Positions 7,516 through 15,569 are shown, counted from the first letter of the stretch. The stretch is 64,000 bases of DNA from Pseudomonas sp. CCC3.1 (GCF_034347405.1 NZ_CP133778.1:5740501-5804500); one strand, 5' to 3'. Notes: generated by a model from the letters alone, not told the origin. Numbers and translations are program-made.

Positions 7516-9459
7516 ATGCTGACTATCATCCTTCCCATCCTGTTATTCGCCGCCCTCGCGCTCGCCGTTTTTGGCGCCGTGCGGCGCATGGCTATGTGGC
7601 GTCGGGGCCGCCCGGCCAAGGTCGATCTGCTCGGCGGGCTGCTGGCTATGCCGCGTCGCTACATGGTCGATTTGCACCACGTGGTGGCCCGCGATAAATA
7701 CATGGCCAACACCCACGTCGCCACGGCTGGCGGCTTTGTGCTGGCAGCGGTGCTGGCGATTCTGGTGCACGGGTTTGGCGTGCAAAACCGCGTGCTTGGT
7801 TACGCGTTGCTGTTCGCCACGGCGCTGATGTTTGTCGGCGCGCTGTGTGTGTTTAAACGTCGTCTCAATCCACCGAGCCGGCTGTCCAAGGGGCCGTGGA
7901 TGCGCCTGCCGAAAAGTCTGCTGGCGTTTTCAGCGAGCTTTTTTATCCTCACCTTGCCGGTCGCAGGTGTGCTGCCTGAAGGCTTTGGCGGCTGGTCACT
8001 GGCCGCGTTGCTGGCCGTCGGCGTGGCGTGGGGCGTTAGTGAATTGTTCCTGGGCATGACCTGGGGCGGGCCAATGAAACACGCCTTTGCGGGCGCTTTG
8101 CATCTGGCCTGGCACCGCCGCGCCGAACGTTTTGGTGGCGGTCGCTCGACGGGTTTGAAAGCCCTCGACCTGACCGACCGCAGCGCGCCATTGGGTGTCG
8201 AGAAACCCAAGGACTTCACCTGGAACCAGCTGCTCGGCTTCGACGCCTGCGTGCAGTGCGGCAAGTGCGAAGCCGCGTGCCCGGCCTTTGCTGCTGGCCA
8301 GCCGCTGAACCCGAAAAAGCTGATTCAAGACATGGTCGTCGGGTTGGCGGGCGGCACTGACGCGCAGTTTGCCGGCAGCCCGTACCCCGGCAAACCGATT
8401 GGCGAGCATGGCGGCAACCCGCATCAACCCATCGTCAATGGCCTGGTCGACGCCGACACCTTGTGGTCGTGCACCACCTGCCGCGCCTGTGTCGAAGAGT
8501 GCCCGATGATGATCGAGCACGTGGACGCCATCGTCGACATGCGCCGCTTCCTTACCCTGGAAAAAGGCGCGACCCCGAACAATGGCGCGCAGGTGCTGGA
8601 CAACCTGATTGCCACCGATAACCCCGGCGGCTTTGCTCCCGGCGGACGGATGAACTGGGCGGCCGATTTAAACCTCGACGTGATGCGCGACAAACCCTCG
8701 GTGGACGTGCTGTTTTGGGTCGGTGATGGCGCTTTCGACATGCGTAACCAGCGCACCTTGCGTGCGTTCGTCAAAGTGCTGAAAGCGGCCAAGGTCAATT
8801 TCGCCGTACTCGGTCTTGAAGAACGCGACAGCGGCGACGTGGCCCGGCGTTTGGGCGATGAAGCCACGTTTCAGGCGCTGGCCAAGCGCAACATTCAGAC
8901 GTTGGCGCAGTACCGGTTCCAACGCATCGTGACCTGCGATCCGCACAGTTTCCATGTGCTGAAAAACGAATACGGCGCCTTTGGCGGCGACTACCTAGTG
9001 CAACATCACAGCACCTACATGGCCGAGTTGCTGGCGGCCGGGGAACTGAACGTGAGTGCCGACACGGGTGGCAGCGTGACTTATCACGACCCGTGCTACC
9101 TGGGCCGCTACAACGGTGAATACGAGGCGCCGCGTGCGGTGTTGCGTGCGCTGGGCATTGAAGTCAAAGAGATGGCGCGTTCTGGCTTTCGTTCGCGGTG
9201 CTGCGGAGGGGGCGGCGGCGCGCCGATTACCGACATTCCCGGCAAGCAGCGTATTCCCGACATGCGCATGGACGACATTCGCGAGACCGGCGCCGAGCGC
9301 GTGGCCGTGGGCTGTCCGCAATGCACCGCCATGCTCGAAGGCGTGGTCGAGCCCCGGCCGCTGATCAAAGACATCGCTGAATTGGTGGCTGATGCGCTGG
9401 TTGAAGCTCCGGCACCGGCCAAAACGGTCAAGCGCGCAACCGAAGAGGTGATCGCATGA
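7516..9459 (+). CDS. dgcB: DgcB, membrane-linked iron-sulfur subunit
   Basis: A 647-residue partner of DgcA. Hydrophobic segments occupy roughly residues 1-25, 75-115 and 140-190, which should anchor it to the inner membrane. Two ferredoxin-type 4Fe-4S motifs follow: Cys245-x2-Cys248-x2-Cys251-x3-Cys255 and Cys319-x2-Cys322-x2-Cys325-x3-Cys329. The C-terminal part has the two CCG modules of heterodisulfide-reductase type proteins (HDPCYLGRYN and RSRCCGGGGG, then VGCPQC). It likely passes electrons from DgcA toward the ETF pair or the quinone pool. The ATG at 7516 has GGGAGC upstream. A longer frame reaching back to 7432 would translate the REP element and is rejected. It overlaps etfA by four bases. 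Confidence 0.9.
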   Translation: MLTIILPILLFAALALAVFGAVRRMAMWRRGRPAKVDLLGGLLAMPRRYMVDLHHVVARDKYMANTHVATAGGFVLAAVLAILVHGFGVQNRVLGYALLFATALMFVGALCVFKRRLNPPSRLSKGPWMRLPKSLLAFSASFFILTLPVAGVLPEGFGGWSLAALLAVGVAWGVSELFLGMTWGGPMKHAFAGALHLAWHRRAERFGGGRSTGLKALDLTDRSAPLGVEKPKDFTWNQLLGFDACVQCGKCEAACPAFAAGQPLNPKKLIQDMVVGLAGGTDAQFAGSPYPGKPIGEHGGNPHQPIVNGLVDADTLWSCTTCRACVEECPMMIEHVDAIVDMRRFLTLEKGATPNNGAQVLDNLIATDNPGGFAPGGRMNWAADLNLDVMRDKPSVDVLFWVGDGAFDMRNQRTLRAFVKVLKAAKVNFAVLGLEERDSGDVARRLGDEATFQALAKRNIQTLAQYRFQRIVTCDPHSFHVLKNEYGAFGGDYLVQHHSTYMAELLAAGELNVSADTGGSVTYHDPCYLGRYNGEYEAPRAVLRALGIEVKEMARSGFRSRCCGGGGGAPITDIPGKQRIPDMRMDDIRETGAERVAVGCPQCTAMLEGVVEPRPLIKDIAELVADALVEAPAPAKTVKRATEEVIA

Positions 9460-10667
9460 GTGACATTATTCGTCGCGACCCGCGTGCCGAGTGGATCGCC
9501 CGCAATCGCCTGCACCCGCTGCACGCGGCCATGCAACCGGCACAACTGAGCTGGATGGGGCCCAACGGCGTGCTGCGTAAAAATGTGCACGGCGTGGGGT
9601 TTATCGGCCCTAACGGCATCAAGCGCATAGACCGCAGCGGCGAACAGCAAGCCGGGGCGAGCAAACGTACGGCCAGTGTTGAGGTGCAATTGCCGCTGCA
9701 TCAGGTGGCGGCCCCTGCGTTTTATATCGCCGTGGTGCCGGACATGGTCGGTGGCCGCTTGAGCAGCCACGACCGCGACCTGCTGGGGCTGGCCCATCAA
9801 TTGGCTGGCACAGACGGCGCGGTGCTGGCGGTGGTGTTTGGCGAATCCAAAGAAACCGCCTTTGCCACAGCGGGTGTTGACCGCTTGTTGCGGCTCGACA
9901 GCCAAGGTTATGCACCGGAGCAACAGGTCGTGGGGTTGCGGGCTGTGGATAACCAGTTCGCGCCCAAACATTGGTTGCTGCCGGACAGCCGTAGCGGCGG
10001 CGGTGAATTGGGTCGACGCTTGGCGGCCAGCCTGGGCGAGCGCCCAGCCACACGGGTGTGGCAAGTCAAGGACGGCCAGTGCGTCGGCCGTGCCGGGGCC
10101 GGGCTGCAAGACGTGGCGCAACCTGTGCCGCGCTTGATTTTGGCTGCGGCGGAATGCGCGGAGCCGGTGAGCGAAACCCGGCATGAAGCGCTCGAAGTGG
10201 AGTTATCCACAGAGGCGCCGCGTTGCTTGCCGCGTATAGAAGACCTGGGCGCAGTGGACGTGGACCCGGCAGCGATTCCCATGGCGGAGGCGGAATTCAT
10301 CCTTAGTGGTGGCAATGGCGTTAAGGACTGGGGACTTTTCCACAAGACGGCCGCCGCGCTGGGGGCCACAGAAGGTGCGTCACGGGTGGCGGTGGACGAT
10401 GGCTTTATGGGCCGCGAACGCCAAGTGGGCGCGAGTGGCACGTGGGTGACGGCGCGGGTGTATGTGGCGGTCGGTATCAGCGGCGCGATCCAGCACCTGC
10501 AAGGCATTGGCGCCTGCGACAAAGTGGTGGCGATCAACCTGGACCCGGCCTGCGACATGATCAAGCGTGCGGATTTGTCGGTGATCGGCGATGGCACAGC
10601 GGTGCTGCAAGCACTGATAGAGGCTGTTGATAACTGGCGGCATGGCGCGAAACAAGACGCCGCCTGA
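9456..10667 (+). CDS. Electron transfer flavoprotein alpha subunit (dgc-linked)
   Basis: A 403-residue ETF alpha-type protein, PA5400 type. The C-terminal third carries the FAD-binding hallmarks: an ILSGGNGV turn, TWVTARVYVAVGISGAIQH and INLDPACDMIKRADLSVIGD. The ETF N-terminal domain begins only around residue 85 (FYIAVVPDMVGG), so it is about 80-90 residues longer at the N-terminus than ordinary ETF alpha (about 310). The extension is rich in charged residues and has no recognised domain. It starts in an ATGA overlap with dgcB and probably accepts electrons from the DgcAB complex. Two exact DnaA boxes lie inside the coding sequence (9944 and 10203). Confidence 0.85.
   Translation: MSDIIRRDPRAEWIARNRLHPLHAAMQPAQLSWMGPNGVLRKNVHGVGFIGPNGIKRIDRSGEQQAGASKRTASVEVQLPLHQVAAPAFYIAVVPDMVGGRLSSHDRDLLGLAHQLAGTDGAVLAVVFGESKETAFATAGVDRLLRLDSQGYAPEQQVVGLRAVDNQFAPKHWLLPDSRSGGGELGRRLAASLGERPATRVWQVKDGQCVGRAGAGLQDVAQPVPRLILAAAECAEPVSETRHEALEVELSTEAPRCLPRIEDLGAVDVDPAAIPMAEAEFILSGGNGVKDWGLFHKTAAALGATEGASRVAVDDGFMGRERQVGASGTWVTARVYVAVGISGAIQHLQGIGACDKVVAINLDPACDMIKRADLSVIGDGTAVLQALIEAVDNWRHGAKQDAA
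9944..9952 (-). promoter_or_regulatory. DnaA box (exact)
   Basis: TGTGGATAA, the exact complement of TTATCCACA, inside etfA. It is the first of seven exact boxes up to 11896; the others are at 10203, 11241, 11336, 11567, 11759 and 11888. Confidence 0.5.
10203..10211 (+). promoter_or_regulatory. DnaA box (exact)
   Basis: TTATCCACA inside etfA, in opposite orientation to the box at 9944. One-mismatch boxes follow at 10336 (TTTTCCACA) and 10625 (TGTTGATAA). Confidence 0.5.
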
Positions 10668-10672
10668 CCCTC

Positions 10673-10739
10673 TGTAGGAGCGAGCTTGCCTCGCGATCGT
10701 TTGATCTTTTAAAAGATCGCGAGGCAAGCTCGCTCCTAC
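10673..10739. repeat. REP palindrome between etfA and etfB
   Basis: Full-length copy with loop region GATCGTTTGATCTTTTAAAA, inside the operon, starting six bases after the etfA stop codon. Confidence 0.9.
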
Positions 10740-10768
10740 GGGTTTTGCACTGGTTTGGAGAGTTAGGT

Positions 10769-11539
10769 ATGACCATCGCTACCGTTGCACTGGTTTCAAT
10801 CGGCGCTCACCCGGCCTCGGGCCGCGCCCGCCGTGCGGAACACGACGCCCGTGCTGTCGAGCTGGGCCTGCAACTGGCTGGGGATAACCTGCATGTGTTG
10901 CACGCGGGCAACCCGCACGAACCGGCTCTGCGCGCTTATCTGGGCATGGGCCTGGACGAACTGCATGTGCTGGAGCAGCCGGAGGGCAGCGATGCAGTGC
11001 CGATACTGCGCGACTATTTACGCGAATCTGGCGTACAGCTGGTGCTCACGGGCAGCCAGGCCGAAACCGGCGAAGGCTCGGGCATGCTGCCGTACCTGCT
11101 GGCTGAGCAACTGGGCTGGCCGCTGCTCGCGGGCGTGGCGCAGATCGAATCTATCCACAACGGCGTGGCGCTGGTGCTGCAAGCGCTGCCCCGTGGTCAG
11201 CGTCGGCGCCTTAAAGTGCGCCTGCCCTTTCTGGCGACTGTGGATAACGCCGCCCCCAAGGCACGTCAAAATGCCTACGGCCCTGCTACACGCGGGCTGA
11301 TCGGTGTCGAAGCCGTTGAGGTGGTGATGGATGACTTATCCACACAGGGCGCTTTCCAGGCTGCGAAGCCGCGCCCCAAGCGCTTAAAAGTGATCAAAGC
11401 CAAAAGTGGCGCAGACCGTATGAAAGCAGCCACCGCCAAGGCGGCCGGTGGCTCGGGCCAAGTGCTCAAAGGCGTGAGCGCCGAAGAGGGCGCGCAGGCG
11501 ATTTTGAAGTTATTAATCGAAGAAGGCGTGGTGCGCTGA
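10769..11539 (+). CDS. Electron transfer flavoprotein beta subunit (dgc-linked)
   Basis: A 256-residue ETF beta-type protein, PA5401 type, partner of the preceding alpha subunit. Recognisable parts are the N-terminal VALVSIGAHPASGRARR, the adenine-nucleotide region LTGSQAETGEGSGMLPYLLAEQLGWPLL, and RLKVRLPFLATV. The C-terminal arm is lysine-rich and long (about residues 205-245). The ATG at 10769 has TTGGAGAG eight bases upstream. It differs enough from housekeeping ETF beta to suggest a dedicated pair for dimethylglycine oxidation. Two exact DnaA boxes (11241 and 11336) lie in its coding sequence. Confidence 0.85.
   Translation: MTIATVALVSIGAHPASGRARRAEHDARAVELGLQLAGDNLHVLHAGNPHEPALRAYLGMGLDELHVLEQPEGSDAVPILRDYLRESGVQLVLTGSQAETGEGSGMLPYLLAEQLGWPLLAGVAQIESIHNGVALVLQALPRGQRRRLKVRLPFLATVDNAAPKARQNAYGPATRGLIGVEAVEVVMDDLSTQGAFQAAKPRPKRLKVIKAKSGADRMKAATAKAAGGSGQVLKGVSAEEGAQAILKLLIEEGVVR
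11241..11249 (-). promoter_or_regulatory. DnaA box (exact)
   Basis: TGTGGATAA inside etfB. One-mismatch relatives are close by at 10879 (TGGGGATAA) and 11151 (CTATCCACA). Confidence 0.5.
11336..11344 (+). promoter_or_regulatory. DnaA box (exact)
   Basis: TTATCCACA inside etfB, opposite in orientation to the box at 11241 and 95 bp from it. Confidence 0.5.
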
Positions 11540-11540
11540 G

Positions 11541-11961
11541 TTGCCCACAAAGTCTGTTAGCGCTTATGTGGATAAGTTGTTTGCTGTCGGCTAAGCGCTA
11601 TACAAATCAAGGCTTACAGGCTTCTGATCAAAAAACACCCAAATGCCGTTGTTATCCACCGCTTACTGCTTAAACCCTTGAAGAATGGCGGCTTTACAGG
11701 GTTTTCCACAGTCGGGGAGGGCGGTGCATAAGTTGCGCACAATCTCTGTTGGCGGTTATGTGGATAACGTGTTCACGGTTGTCTACAGGCCATGTAAACC
11801 GTGGCTTTCAATGAATTGTACAAAAAACAGCCAATTGAGCTTTTCGGGATAACTTACCCACTTCCCCACAATTGCTGTGGGTGTGCCTGTGGATAAGATG
11901 TTGGTGAAGGGCTGCGCGCCTTTGATTGCGTGGGTTTTACACAGTTGATCAAAAAACAACC
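11541..11961. repeat. Three-copy degenerate repeat, each with a DnaA box
   Basis: The non-coding stretch between etfB and gbcA holds three related units. Each has TGTGGATAA (11567, 11759, 11888), then 50-51 bp of little similarity, then a (G)ATC- or TAC-AAAAAACA(C/G/A)CC element (11625, 11818, 11947). In units 1 and 2 similarity also extends upstream (GTTGC-C/G-CACAA ... CTGTT-A/G-GCG-C/G-TTATGTGGATAA). Near-boxes TTATCCACC (11652) and TTTTCCACA (11702) lie between units 1 and 2. No reading frame is evident. See findings. Confidence 0.7.
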
Positions 11962-11967
11962 TGAACC

Positions 11968-12035
11968 TGTAGGAGCGAGCTTGTCTCGCGATCTTTTAAA
12001 CGTTCAAAAGATCGCGAGGCAAGCTCGCTCCTACA
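11968..12035. repeat. REP palindrome before the gbcA 3' end
   Basis: Copy with TTGTCTC in the left arm and GAGGCAA in the right arm, so the inner stem has a mismatch. It lies between the DnaA-box repeats and the end of gbcA, convergent with etfB. Confidence 0.9.
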
Positions 12036-12044
12036 GTTTTTTGA

Positions 12045-13337
12045 TTACTGGGCGACGATGCCTTTGAGGTACGACGCTGGCGCCGCGCCCAGGTTGTTGA
12101 GCAGGCGCTCGCTGTACCAGTCCACAAAGTTGACCACGCCAAACTCATAGGTCTGGGAGTACGGGCCCGGCTGGTAAGCCACGGAGTTGATGCCGCGCTG
12201 GTTTTCTTCGGCCAGGCGACGGTCCTGGTCGTTGGTCGCGTCCCAGACTTTGCGCATGCGCTCTACGTCGTAGTCCACGCCTTCTACCGCGTCTTTGTGC
12301 ACCAGCCATTTGGTGGTCACGATGGTTTCTTGCGGGCCGACCGGCCACACCGTGAACACGATGATGTGGTCGCCCATGCAGTGGTTCCACGAGTGCGGCA
12401 AGTGCAGGATGCGCATCGAGCCCAGGTCCGGGTTTTTGATCCGGCCCATGAGTTTTGCACAGCCTTGTTTGCCGTCCAGCGTCATGGACACGGTGCCCTT
12501 GAGCAGCGGCATGCGCACGATGCGGTTACGCAGGCCAAAACTGGCGTGGGCGTACGGGATTTTTTCTGCGTCCCAGGCCGCTGCCGAGGCGGCCACGTGG
12601 TCCTTGAATGCTTGGTCGGCGCGCGGGTCGGTGACGTCGTCCCACTCCAGCAGGGTTTTCAACAGCTCAGGGTGCGACGCGTTGCAGTGGTAGCACTCGC
12701 GGTTGTTTTCGAGCACCAGCTTCCAGTTGGCTTTTTCGACCAGGGTGGTTTGAATCGCCACCTTGGTGTTTTCCATGTCGTAGGGTTCCATGTAGTGGTT
12801 GAGCGTGGCCAGAAACTCGTCAATCGCCGGTGGGTTTTCAGCCAGGCTGATAAAGATGTAGCCGCCAGCGGTTTTCACGTTCACCGGCTTCAGGCCGTAT
12901 TGCTTCATGTCGAAGTCGGCGCCCATTTCGGTGCCGGCAAACAGCAGACGCCCGTCCAGCTCGTAGGTCCACTGGTGGTAGTGGCACACCAGCTTGGCGA
13001 CTTTGCCCTTGTCGCTGGTGCACAGCCGTGAGCCGCGATGGCGGCACACGTTATGAAACGCATGCACCTGACCCTCGGCGCCGCGAATCACGATGATCGG
13101 GTTTTTGCCCACTTGCAGGGTCAGGAAGTTGCCCTTGGCCGGGATCTCGCAGGTCATGCCCGCAATCAGCCACTCCTTCTGAAAAATCTCCTGCATGTCG
13201 ATGTCGAACAGGCGTTCGTCGTTATAAAACGGCTGCGGCAGCGAAAACGTGCGCTCGCGGTTTTGCAGCATCTCGGCGGTGGCCTTGCGTGCGGGTTCCA
13301 GTGGATCGCCCAGGCTCAAGGTTGCGGTGACGTCCAT
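12045..13337 (-). CDS. gbcA: GbcA, glycine betaine monooxygenase, Rieske oxygenase
   Basis: A 430-residue Rieske non-heme iron oxygenase that removes a methyl group from glycine betaine to give dimethylglycine and formaldehyde, using electrons from GbcB. The Rieske 2Fe-2S ligands are Cys98-x-His100 and Cys118-x2-His121. The mononuclear iron site shows NNRECYHCNASHPEL, with His217 and His222. Length fits the family. The ATG chosen (MDVTATLSLG) has GAGGA eight bases upstream. Two earlier in-frame ATG codons (13352, 13358) lack a good site. It is divergent from gbcB, with a shared control region that probably binds GbdR. Confidence 0.92.
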   Translation of the reverse strand: MDVTATLSLGDPLEPARKATAEMLQNRERTFSLPQPFYNDERLFDIDMQEIFQKEWLIAGMTCEIPAKGNFLTLQVGKNPIIVIRGAEGQVHAFHNVCRHRGSRLCTSDKGKVAKLVCHYHQWTYELDGRLLFAGTEMGADFDMKQYGLKPVNVKTAGGYIFISLAENPPAIDEFLATLNHYMEPYDMENTKVAIQTTLVEKANWKLVLENNRECYHCNASHPELLKTLLEWDDVTDPRADQAFKDHVAASAAAWDAEKIPYAHASFGLRNRIVRMPLLKGTVSMTLDGKQGCAKLMGRIKNPDLGSMRILHLPHSWNHCMGDHIIVFTVWPVGPQETIVTTKWLVHKDAVEGVDYDVERMRKVWDATNDQDRRLAEENQRGINSVAYQPGPYSQTYEFGVVNFVDWYSERLLNNLGAAPASYLKGIVAQ

Positions 13338-13447
13338 CGTTGTAGTCCTCATGGCCATTCGATGTGGCCTAAAAGTAGCTGATCAGGGTTCGACGCAAGG
13401 CATAGCAATAAACGTTATGTGTGGCGCTGAGTGTGCGTTCGAAGCGC

Positions 13448-13476
13448 CGACATGCCATATCTGCGGGCGACATGGC
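13448..13476. promoter_or_regulatory. Direct repeat, candidate GbdR site in gbcA-gbcB interval
   Basis: CGACATGCC (13448) and CGACATGGC (13468) form a direct repeat with 20-bp period in the divergent control region. A second feature here is the hairpin AGCCCCTG-TTAT-CAGGGGCT (13498-13517). The half-site resembles those before the dipeptidase-like gene, glyA and fdhA. Binding by GbdR is inferred. Confidence 0.4.
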
Positions 13477-13618
13477 CCAATCTGTTCCCGACGCGCGAGC
13501 CCCTGTTATCAGGGGCTGGTCGCGATAAGTATGTGAATGTCGTGAATAGATAAATGGCCGCCTTTGGGCATGCGCAGAATCGCCATCAAGAGGCCGGCTG
13601 TCGGCCGTGGAGAAGCGT

Positions 13619-14719
13619 ATGTCCAACAGCTTTCTGAATCCGGTTACTACCCAGACCTGGGCCAATGGTCGACACATCGTGCGTTGCGTCAAAGTGATTC
13701 AGGAAACCTGGGATGTGCGCACCTTCTGCTTTATGGCTGACCAGCCGATTTTGTTCTTTTTCAAGCCGGGCCAGTTCGTGACCCTGGAGCTGGAAATCGA
13801 CGGCGACCCGGTGATGCGCTCGTACACCATCTCCAGTTCACCGTCGGTGCCGTACAGCTTTTCGGTGACCATCAAGCGCGTGCCGGGCGGGCGGGTGTCC
13901 AACTGGCTGCACGACAACCTGCAAGAAGGCCAGGAGCTGGCTGTGCACGGGCCGGTCGGGCTGTTTAATGCCATCGACGCGCCGAGCCCCAAAGTGCTGT
14001 ACCTCAGCGGCGGCGTAGGCATTACCCCGGTGATGTCGATGGCGCGCTGGTTTTACGACACCAACGCCAACGTCGACATGGTGTTTATCCACAGCGCTCG
14101 CTCACCCAAAGACATCATTTATCACCGCGAGCTGGAACACATGGCTTCGCGCATCGACAACTTCAGCCTGCACCTGATCTGCGAGAAGCATGGACTGGGC
14201 GAGCCGTGGGCGGGTTATCGCGGCTACTTGAACCACAAAATGCTCGACCTGATGGCGCCCGACTTTATGGAGCGCGAGGTATTTTGCTGCGGGCCGACGC
14301 CGTACATGAATGCCGTGAAGCGTTTGTTGGAAAGCAACGGTTTTGACATGAGCCGTTACCACGAAGAGTCGTTCGGCGCGACGCCGCCCGAAGCGCGGGC
14401 CGACGCGGTTGAGCAAGCCGAGCAAGCCGCCGAGGCGCCGGAGCTGGACGTGGCGGACTTGAACCAGGTCGAATTCACCGCTTCTGGCAAAAGCATCCGC
14501 GTGGGCCCGGCCGAAACCGTGCACGCGGCAGCAGCCAAGCTGGGGCTGTTGATTCCCAAAGCGTGCGGCATGGGCATTTGCGGCACCTGTAAGGTGCTCA
14601 AATTGGGCGGCGAGGTCGAGATGGAGCACAACGGCGGCATCACCGACGAAGACGTGGCAGAAGGCTACATTTTGTCGTGCTGCAGCGTGCCGAAAGGGGA
14701 TGTACGAATCGAATTCTGA
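13619..14719 (+). CDS. gbcB: GbcB, glycine betaine monooxygenase reductase
   Basis: A 366-residue ferredoxin reductase that feeds GbcA. It has an N-terminal FAD-binding barrel with MRSYTISSSP, an NAD-binding domain (LYLSGGVGITPVMSMARW, later CCGPTPYMNAVK), and a C-terminal plant-type 2Fe-2S domain with Cys316, Cys321, Cys324 and Cys354 or Cys355. An acidic linker rich in Glu and Ala (about residues 255-285) joins the last two. The ATG at 13619 is preceded by GGAGAAG. An upstream in-frame ATG at 13607 is poorer. It is followed by a REP element and a terminator, so it is probably monocistronic. Confidence 0.92.
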   Translation: MSNSFLNPVTTQTWANGRHIVRCVKVIQETWDVRTFCFMADQPILFFFKPGQFVTLELEIDGDPVMRSYTISSSPSVPYSFSVTIKRVPGGRVSNWLHDNLQEGQELAVHGPVGLFNAIDAPSPKVLYLSGGVGITPVMSMARWFYDTNANVDMVFIHSARSPKDIIYHRELEHMASRIDNFSLHLICEKHGLGEPWAGYRGYLNHKMLDLMAPDFMEREVFCCGPTPYMNAVKRLLESNGFDMSRYHEESFGATPPEARADAVEQAEQAAEAPELDVADLNQVEFTASGKSIRVGPAETVHAAAAKLGLLIPKACGMGICGTCKVLKLGGEVEMEHNGGITDEDVAEGYILSCCSVPKGDVRIEF

Positions 14720-14726
14720 AAGGGAC

Positions 14727-14794
14727 TGTAGGAGCGAGCTTGTCTCGCGATCTTTTGATCCTTAAAAAGCTCGCGAGGCAAGCTCGCTCCTACA
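14727..14794. repeat. REP palindrome after gbcB
   Basis: Copy starting eight bases after the gbcB stop. The inner right arm reads AAAGCTCGCGAGG instead of AAAGATCGCGAGG, so one pair of the stem is lost. Confidence 0.9.
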
Positions 14795-14857
14795 GTGTAT
14801 TCGGGCGTCTCGGGAACAAAGGTTGCAAACCGCAGTCTTTAGGGCTCTTAAAGGCCG

Positions 14858-14889
14858 GTCGCCGCTAGCTTAGCGGCCGACTTTTCTTT
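14858..14889 (+). terminator. Terminator between gbcB and the ZapA-like pair
   Basis: Stem GTCGCCGCTA / TAGCGGCCGAC with a short loop, followed by TTTTCTTT. It should end gbcB transcription. It lies only about 40 bases before the next start, so it could also act in the leader of the following genes. Confidence 0.65.
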
Positions 14890-14927
14890 ATCGTACGCGC
14901 CCTCTGAAACTGCTTGAGAACACCACC

Positions 14928-15158
14928 ATGATTGAGTCATCCCTTAGCAAACTGGAACAACTGGTCAGCGACCTGGTTCAGCAAAAGCAAGAACTGCTGG
15001 ACGCCAACACTCAGCTCAACACTGAACTGGTCCAGGCCAAAGAAGAAAACGAAACCCTGCAATTGTCTCTGATGGAAGCTGAAGAGAAGCAAGGCGATAC
15101 GGCTGCGCGCATTCAAGCCCTGGTTGAGCGCGCGAGCGTGAGCCCTGTCAACGCATGA
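14928..15158 (+). CDS. ZapB-like small coiled-coil protein (TIGR02449 type)
   Basis: A 76-residue protein that is almost wholly coiled coil from residue 5 to 65, rich in Gln, Glu and Leu (KLEQLVSDLVQQKQELLDAN). This is the small protein found next to zapA in pseudomonads (TIGR02449 type) and looks like a functional counterpart of ZapB. Its stop overlaps the zapA-like start by four bases (ATGA), so the two are translationally coupled. Role in division is inferred from the partner gene. It sits oddly inside the betaine gene block. Confidence 0.7.
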   Translation: MIESSLSKLEQLVSDLVQQKQELLDANTQLNTELVQAKEENETLQLSLMEAEEKQGDTAARIQALVERASVSPVNA

Positions 15159-15457
15159 GCGTGGACAGAGACGGTGTAAGCGTCGTCTCGATCCTGGGTA
15201 ACGACTACACGATCAAAGCGCCGGAAGGGGAGAGACAAACTCTGCTGGCCGCCACGGTCATGTTGAAAGCTGCCCTGGCCGAAACGAAAAGAAAGTACCC
15301 GAGCTTGATCGGGGACAAATTGCTGGTGTTGGCCGCGTTGAATCTGTGCTCGCAGCAGATTGAATTGCAACTGAGCCACAAACAGGAACTCGACCGTTAT
15401 CAAGAGCAAGTCAGCGCCACGGTCGATGTGATTGAGCGAACCCTCGGGCAAGTCTGA
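15155..15457 (+). CDS. zapA: ZapA-family cell division protein
   Basis: A 100-residue ZapA-family protein. The N-terminal part (VSILGNDYTIKAPEGERQTLLAAT) is the ZapA globular domain, and residues about 60-98 form the helical tetramer arm. ZapA binds and bundles FtsZ at midcell. The canonical pseudomonad zapA lies beside 6S RNA and a 5-formyl-THF cyclo-ligase gene. Neither is visible here, so this may be a second copy. A REP-like inverted repeat follows 15 bases after the stop. Confidence 0.8.
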   Translation: MSVDRDGVSVVSILGNDYTIKAPEGERQTLLAATVMLKAALAETKRKYPSLIGDKLLVLAALNLCSQQIELQLSHKQELDRYQEQVSATVDVIERTLGQV

Positions 15458-15472
15458 ACAATCACAAAATCC

Positions 15473-15564
15473 TGTAGTCGCTGCCGAAGGCTGCGAGAAG
15501 GACCGCAGGGCCTTCAAAAAACGGGTTGCGATGCAACCCTTCGCAGCCTGCGGCAGCGACTACA
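15473..15564. repeat. Long inverted repeat, second REP type
   Basis: Arms TGTAGTCGCTGCCG(A/C)AGGCTGCGA and complement, with inner complementarity GAAGGACCGCAGG... and GGGTTGCGATGCAACCC. It lies between convergent zapA and ltaE and probably serves as a shared 3' structure. The same family recurs at 47320 and, as one arm, at 45215. Confidence 0.85.
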
Positions 15565-15569
15565 GGTGT

